A stretch of DNA of 44,912 nucleotides from Akkermansiaceae bacterium (GTDB taxonomy: Bacteria > Verrucomicrobiota > Verrucomicrobiia > Verrucomicrobiales > Akkermansiaceae). The stretch covers positions 1-44,912 of the forward strand of contig JAFLSS010000011.1 in the NCBI GenBank assembly GCA_022510805.1. Reading direction: 5' to 3'. Made by a program: the position numbers and the translations under genes. This document shows, piece after piece, positions 40,901-44,912 of the stretch; position 1 is the stretch's first letter, and each line of letters opens with the position of its first letter. The notes beneath the pieces were generated by a model. It did no database searches and was not told the origin of the DNA. It saw nothing but the letters and a program-made list of their open reading frames with translations.

Positions 40901-42948
40901 TTTGAAAGGTAGGATTGGATGAGCTTCTCCAGGGCAGTATAGCCTAACTTGCGGACTTCGGAGAGGGCAGTATGCTGATCTGCGGCGCCCTCTCGGGGGG
41001 CATGCAGCTCCGGCTGAGCGCCAGCCTCCAGCAAGAGGCGGCTCATCTCATAATACCCCAGCCCCGCAGCCAGGCACAGGGGTGAGCAGCCGAACTGCGT
41101 GCACACATTGGGCCGGGCGCCGGCAGCCAGCAGCGCGCGCGCCACCTCCGGGCGATTCATCTGAGCGGCGCAGTGCAGCGGCGTGTACCCCGTCTCCTGC
41201 ACCGCATTCACATCAGCCCCGGCGTCGATGAGGCAGCGCAGCGTCTCCATATCCCCCGAAAACACCGCCATATGCAGCGGCGTACACTTTCCGCGCGGCG
41301 AGCGCTCGGCAAGATCCGCACCGGCCTGCACCAGCCGCTTCACCTCATCCGCCCGCCCCACAGCCGCCGCGAGATGCAGCGGCGGCCAAGTCTCCGTGCG
41401 CGCGCCGGCAGAGATGAGCTTGGACACCAGATCACGACGCCCGAACAACACCGCCCAATCCAGCGCGTAGCCCCGCTTCGGCGTGCCTATGTTCACATCT
41501 GCCCCGGCCTCCAGCAGGAGTTCGCAAATCTCAGGGTAATTCCGCGCAGCGGCCAAAAGAAGCGGCGAGAGGTCATTGCTCCCCTTATTGGGATCCGCCC
41601 CTGCGGCAAGCAAAAGGCGGCACATCTCCGGCTTTCCCTCGGCAGCCGCTACCAGCAGCGCCGGAGCCTTCCCTTCATCAGCGGAATTCACCTCTGCGCC
41701 GTGCCGGAGCAGCAGCTCCAGCACCGCCGGCGTATCGGACGCCACAGCGGCATAAAGCACCCGGGAAGACACCGGGGTCCCGGCCTCAAGCAGCACGCGG
41801 CAAGCCTCCACCTGCCCTTCCTGCGCCGCGAGCACCAGCGGCGTGGCCTTGTCCTCATCCTCCTTATTCGGATCAGCTCCGGCCTCCAGCAGCATGCGGC
41901 ACACCTCTGCCTGCCCCGCCAGCGCCGCCACATGCAGCGGCGTCATCATCCCCTCTCCCGCAGCATTCAGATCCACACGCTCACTGATCAAATAGCGGCA
42001 TACCTGCAGATGCCCGTGCCGCGCAGCAAGATGCAGCAGCGTCTGCCCGGTCCCCTCTCCGCAAAGGACAGATTTGACCCGTGCAAGCAGCTCATCCGAA
42101 CGCAGTTCCCCATTCTCACCGGCCGTCAGATGCAGGGACACGGTCGTTTTTTTTCGGACATCCTCCAGTCTCGCGCCATGTTGCTGCAGCAATCTCATGG
42201 CATCCACATTATTTGTCAGCGCCGCCAACTCCAGCGGCGTAGTCCCGGTTTCAAAAGGCTCATCCGGGCGCACCTCGCCGGACTCCAGCAAGCGCTTCAC
42301 CTCATTCGTGTGGCCGAAAATCAAAGCTTGCTCCAGCGGCTCAAGAGTCTCAGGCTTGAACCCTTTGGACACCAAAAAGAGGCGGCAGAGAGTCATCTGC
42401 CCACTATCGTAAGCCGAATAATACGCCGAGCAGTCCCCCCCATTGAGCAGGCCGGTATCCGCCCCGGCAGCCAGCAGCAAGCGGCAGGCCTCTTCATCCA
42501 TGCGCTCAACCGCAAGGAAGAGCGGCGTAGCGCCACCTTCATCCCGCACATTCGGATTCGCGCCGGCAGAGAGCAGCAGCTGATAATGCCGGGGCTCATG
42601 CGCCACATGCAGCGGCGTGCCGCCATATATGCCGGCCTTGTCGGGATCAGCGCCGGCGGAGATCAAGGCCTGCAGGGCCTCCTGCGGCACCTCCTCCCCG
42701 GATTCCAGCAGCACAAACAGGTAGGGAAAATCATTGATCCCCTCTTTCCCGGCGCGGAACAAGCGGTAGTGGTGCACCAAATCCCGCAGGCGGCACACCG
42801 CCGCTCTCGTATCGCGCACATTCTTCCACGCCCGAGCTGCCAGCGACTCGATATAGGCATCCGGCAGGGACGCCGGCTCCGCAGCGGGCGCCACTGCCAC
42901 CACCAGAGGAGCAGAGAGCGCCAGCGCAGATAATACATTCTGATTCAT
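40897..42948 (-). CDS. Exported ankyrin-repeat protein (683 residues)
   Basis: Signal peptide MNQNVLSALALSAPLVVAVA followed by PAAEPAS. The helical cap at about 25-105 (HHYRLFRAGKEGINDFPYLF, then ALQALISAGADPDK) matches the caps of the neighbouring ankyrin proteins. About 14-17 ankyrin repeats follow, often with the helix cysteine (ACRLLLAAGADT, VCRYLISERV, VCRMLLEAGA, ACRVLLEAGT, MCRLLLAAGA, ICELLLEAGA). The start at 42948 begins a proper signal peptide; the frame is open further upstream, where it overlaps the preceding gene and looks arginine/serine-rich and non-coding. It follows the 287-residue protein gene after 25 bp. Confidence 0.9.
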   Translation of the reverse strand: MNQNVLSALALSAPLVVAVAPAAEPASLPDAYIESLAARAWKNVRDTRAAVCRLRDLVHHYRLFRAGKEGINDFPYLFVLLESGEEVPQEALQALISAGADPDKAGIYGGTPLHVAHEPRHYQLLLSAGANPNVRDEGGATPLFLAVERMDEEACRLLLAAGADTGLLNGGDCSAYYSAYDSGQMTLCRLFLVSKGFKPETLEPLEQALIFGHTNEVKRLLESGEVRPDEPFETGTTPLELAALTNNVDAMRLLQQHGARLEDVRKKTTVSLHLTAGENGELRSDELLARVKSVLCGEGTGQTLLHLAARHGHLQVCRYLISERVDLNAAGEGMMTPLHVAALAGQAEVCRMLLEAGADPNKEDEDKATPLVLAAQEGQVEACRVLLEAGTPVSSRVLYAAVASDTPAVLELLLRHGAEVNSADEGKAPALLVAAAEGKPEMCRLLLAAGADPNKGSNDLSPLLLAAARNYPEICELLLEAGADVNIGTPKRGYALDWAVLFGRRDLVSKLISAGARTETWPPLHLAAAVGRADEVKRLVQAGADLAERSPRGKCTPLHMAVFSGDMETLRCLIDAGADVNAVQETGYTPLHCAAQMNRPEVARALLAAGARPNVCTQFGCSPLCLAAGLGYYEMSRLLLEAGAQPELHAPREGAADQHTALSEVRKLGYTALEKLIQSYLSK

Positions 42949-42973
42949 ACCCTTAGCGCAAGAAGCAACCCGC

Positions 42974-43837
42974 TCAATTAGGATTGGGAGAATAGCGCAT
43001 ATCGCCATTCCTCTGCGGCAACGGCTTGCGGAAGTTCTCCTGCTGCTCGGCAGGAAGAGTCTTGAGATACTCCTGCACCAACCCGGAGAACTCCTCATTC
43101 TCCCGCGCCCGAGAAATCAAACTCCACTTCGCCGCCATGCTTACCAAGTCCCCCAGCTCCGCCGGCACCTTTGTCCGCTGCCGCTCCAGCGTGTGGCTCC
43201 ACAAACGCACCGGCTCCTCCGGCGGACCGGAGCGCGCCGCACAGCGGATAAACGACTGAAGAATCTCCGGCTGCCGAGTCGCATCATACGCGCCCCACGC
43301 CATATCGAGGATATGTGTTTCCTCCACACCGCCATCCAGCAGCTCAAGCTTGGTGAAATCCGGCCGGAGCGAATTTTCCGTAATGCGCAAGATGCGCTTG
43401 ATATCCTCATCTTCCTTGAGCCTCTTGTCCAGATCCTCAGAGCACTCCGGCGTGTCGGCCAGCCACTCCCCCGCCGCCAGCATGTAGGAGGTAGATTTTT
43501 CACTGTTCTTGATGCCGGCAAGCAGCCTCGGCAGCTCCGCGCTGTACCGGCGCAACAGCTGCGATGCAAAGCCCATGCGGTAGGTCACATTCTCCGGGTC
43601 AGTCCCGAAATTCAGTATCTCCGTGGCATACTCCAGCGTCGGTTCCTCGTGGTAGTGCTCCATGACCTTCTGCTGAATACTCAGGCGCTCCATTTTCGCA
43701 ATCTGCTGGTAATCCACCTGCAGATCCAGGTGCAGCTCATCCCTGGCAGCCCTTGTCTGCACTTCCTGAGCCCGGGCAGCCGGCACCGCCACCACAGCAC
43801 CCAGCACTACAGCCCATGTCAAACTTTCTGTTTTCAT
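42974..43837 (-). CDS. Exported protein of unknown function heading the ankyrin operon
   Basis: A 287-residue protein with a signal peptide (MKTESLTWAVVLGAVVAVPAARA). The mature part is soluble, helix-rich and charged, with segments such as KMERLSIQQKVMEHYHEEPT, ATEILNFGTDPENVTYRMGF and LVQEYLKTLPAEQQENFRKP; it ends in MRYSPNPN. It has no cysteine-rich motif and no ankyrin repeat. I do not recognise a family; a HEAT/TPR-like helical array is possible. It has a leaderless-type promoter and is followed after 25 bp by the first ankyrin gene, so it may be expressed with at least the 683- and 787-residue ankyrin proteins. Confidence 0.8.
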   Translation of the reverse strand: MKTESLTWAVVLGAVVAVPAARAQEVQTRAARDELHLDLQVDYQQIAKMERLSIQQKVMEHYHEEPTLEYATEILNFGTDPENVTYRMGFASQLLRRYSAELPRLLAGIKNSEKSTSYMLAAGEWLADTPECSEDLDKRLKEDEDIKRILRITENSLRPDFTKLELLDGGVEETHILDMAWGAYDATRQPEILQSFIRCAARSGPPEEPVRLWSHTLERQRTKVPAELGDLVSMAAKWSLISRARENEEFSGLVQEYLKTLPAEQQENFRKPLPQRNGDMRYSPNPN

Positions 43838-43844
43838 AATCGTC

Positions 43845-43873
43845 TTTATACCTCACACCTTCTCATTCGACAA
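43845..43873 (-). promoter_or_regulatory. Promoter of the ankyrin operon, leaderless geometry
   Basis: Minus-strand TTGTCG (43868-43873), 17 bp, TATAAA (43845-43850), 7 bp to the ATG at 43837. Confidence 0.65.
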
Positions 43874-44150
43874 GTGAAAAGTCAGCCTTTTCCCATCGGT
43901 AAAACTTAGGTCATCAGATTCGGTAGAGAGTTTTGTAAAATATGCTGTCAAGCATCGAGTTCCCGCCGCACTTCCCCCCTGAAACTTCACGAGTCACCAC
44001 CCCCCAGGCAGAGGGCGGAGGAGAGAGCACGACCCTTTCTTCATAGTATGACACGCCCCCGCCTGTTTTGTTCAATATTTTCACGCACTTTTCTCCCCCC
44101 CCCTCAGCAGCGCTGAGCCTGCGGGAGAAAGAAAGACATGCCACACACAT
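43874..44150. other. Intergenic stretch without recognisable gene
   Basis: With the promoter and terminator at its ends, the gap between the 287-residue protein and the EF-hand gene is 387 bp. A minus-strand TTGACA occurs at about 43942-43947, but no good -10 box or reading frame follows. A small CTCAGC/GCTGAG hairpin is near 44103-44117. I see nothing else. Confidence 0.5.
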
Positions 44151-44179
44151 AAAAAAGCCGGGGTGCACGAAGCACCCCG
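44151..44179 (-). terminator. Intrinsic terminator of the EF-hand gene
   Basis: On the minus strand CGGGGTGC-TTCGT-GCACCCCG is followed directly by GCTTTTTT. The 8-bp GC-rich stem, 5-base loop and T-run are those of a classical rho-independent terminator, 46 bp after the EF-hand stop. Confidence 0.93.
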
Positions 44180-44224
44180 ACCCTTTTGGCTCACGATTCT
44201 ATTGAATGTGAAAACGTATTTGGC

Positions 44225-44911
44225 TTAGGCAGCGGCCGGAGCGGGCGCGGGGGCCGGGGCCGGGGCCGGAGCCGGAGCGGCAGGAGCGGGCGCGGGAGCC
44301 GGAGCCGGAGCGGCAGGACGAGCGCCTTTGGGCCCCTTGGGGGCTTTACGCATCTTAGCCCAGTCGGCTTTCATGGCAGCCATCTCATCCTCGTCGATCT
44401 TGCCGTTCTTGTTGGTGTCGTACTTCTCAAGGATGCGCTTCTTCCAAGCCTCAGCACGATCCTTGTGCATGGCGGCTTTCTCAGCGTCATCGAGCTTGCC
44501 ATCCTTGTTGGTGTCATACTTCTCGAGCATCTTCTTCTCGAAGGCAGCCTTGCGGGCCTCCATTTGCTTGCGGATCTCCGCAGCCTTAGAAGCATCCACC
44601 ACACGCAGCTCAGCCTTGGGGCCCTTCTTCATGCGCTTCTGGAAGTCGGCCTTCATCGCAGCCTTCTCCTTCTCATCGAGCTTGCCGTCCTTGTTGGTAT
44701 CATACTTGGCAAGCAGCTCTTTCCTGAGAGCCTCGACGTTCACTTTCACCGCGGGGCGGCACTTGCAGGACGCCTTGGGTGCGCACTTGCAGGCGGCCTT
44801 GGGGGCGCACTTGCAGGAGGAACCGCAGGCTTTCTGACGAGGAGCGGGGGCAGCGCAGCCGAACTGAGGACGGCCATGACCGCGGAACTGGGGCTTGCGG
44901 GCGCCGAAACG
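44225..44911 (-). CDS. EF-hand calcium-binding protein with Cys-Lys-Cys repeats and Pro-Ala tail (5' end outside window)
   Basis: Partial gene: at least 228 residues, open to the right edge, with no start codon in frame before the edge. The order is a Gln/Phe/Arg/Gly-rich start (RKPQFRGHGRPQFGC), three CKC units spaced by APKA-type residues, and then three EF-hand loops: DTNKDGKLDEKE, DTNKDGKLDDAE and DTNKNGKIDEDE. Each loop has acidic or Asn ligands at positions 1, 3 and 5 and Glu at 12. A C-terminal tail of alternating Pro-Ala ends the protein. The loops predict calcium binding; the CKC units could bind another metal or form disulfides. Lys-rich helices separate the loops. It ends at a strong intrinsic terminator. 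Export is likely but the signal region is not visible. Confidence 0.85.
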   Translation of the reverse strand, partial: RFGARKPQFRGHGRPQFGCAAPAPRQKACGSSCKCAPKAACKCAPKASCKCRPAVKVNVEALRKELLAKYDTNKDGKLDEKEKAAMKADFQKRMKKGPKAELRVVDASKAAEIRKQMEARKAAFEKKMLEKYDTNKDGKLDDAEKAAMHKDRAEAWKKRILEKYDTNKNGKIDEDEMAAMKADWAKMRKAPKGPKGARPAAPAPAPAPAPAAPAPAPAPAPAPAPAAA

Positions 44912-44912
44912 A

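Noticed and set aside
33522..42948. Regularly spaced short DNA repeats resembling a repeat array
   Set aside because: The roughly 99-bp period is the 33-residue ankyrin unit; repeats are degenerate and inside intact reading frames, so not a CRISPR or satellite.
43914..44168. An 84-codon minus-strand reading frame after the EF-hand gene
   Set aside because: Its GTG start lies inside the intrinsic terminator at 44151-44179, there is no promoter, and the peptide shows no domain or normal composition.

Overview
The window looks like a chromosomal segment from a member of the Verrucomicrobiota, probably an Akkermansia-like lineage. This is an inference from overall gene style: GC-rich DNA, clustered exported ankyrin and Sel1 proteins, an exported EF-hand protein, and compact minus-strand operons. 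There is no rRNA or other phylogenetic marker in the window to prove it. I see no insertion sequence, prophage or CRISPR array.

Layout. 1-10 kb is housekeeping: an exported Sel1 protein, tRNA-Arg(UCU), ybeY, tadA, a small conserved-looking protein, an HdeD-like membrane protein, Fe/Mn superoxide dismutase, a PP2C phosphatase and lysS on the minus strand, then an AI-2E-family membrane protein and the fused NAD(P)HX repair enzyme on the plus strand. 9.6-13.1 kb holds a PEGA lipoprotein, a 59-residue membrane protein, an exported transglutaminase-like protein and a GYF/Sel1 membrane protein. 13.4-22.1 kb is one minus-strand sulfur operon, cysH-cysD-cysN-ssuA-ssuB-ssuC-cysI-bioB. It covers sulfate activation, APS reduction, an SsuABC-type importer, sulfite reduction and the sulfur-consuming biotin synthase. 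22.2-28.8 kb is a surface-polysaccharide region: rfbA-rfbC-rfbD for dTDP-rhamnose, a nucleotidyltransferase, a nucleotidyltransferase fused to a GHMP-type kinase, and two tandem family-25 glycosyltransferases. 28.7-33.4 kb carries a LOG-family protein, a Fic protein bracketed by similar 23-bp repeats, a MenD-like enzyme and a small exported muralytic-type protein. 33.5-43.8 kb is a 10-kb block of four exported ankyrin proteins (439, 1188, 787 and 683 residues) headed by an exported protein of unknown function. The right edge cuts an EF-hand protein followed by a clear intrinsic terminator.

Two patterns go beyond gene naming. First, at least eleven sigma-70-type promoters place the -10 box only 6-11 bp upstream of the start codon, almost always with a 17-bp spacer. 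This predicts leaderless or nearly leaderless mRNAs as a normal mode of expression here, and it also fixes many start codons. Second, the exported ankyrin proteins carry a cysteine at the same helix position in most repeats and share an N-terminal helical cap, which occurs twice in the largest protein. Other notable points are the APS-kinase-like tail on CysN that has lost its P-loop, beside an APS-type CysH, and the unusual nucleotidyltransferase-GHMP kinase fusion.
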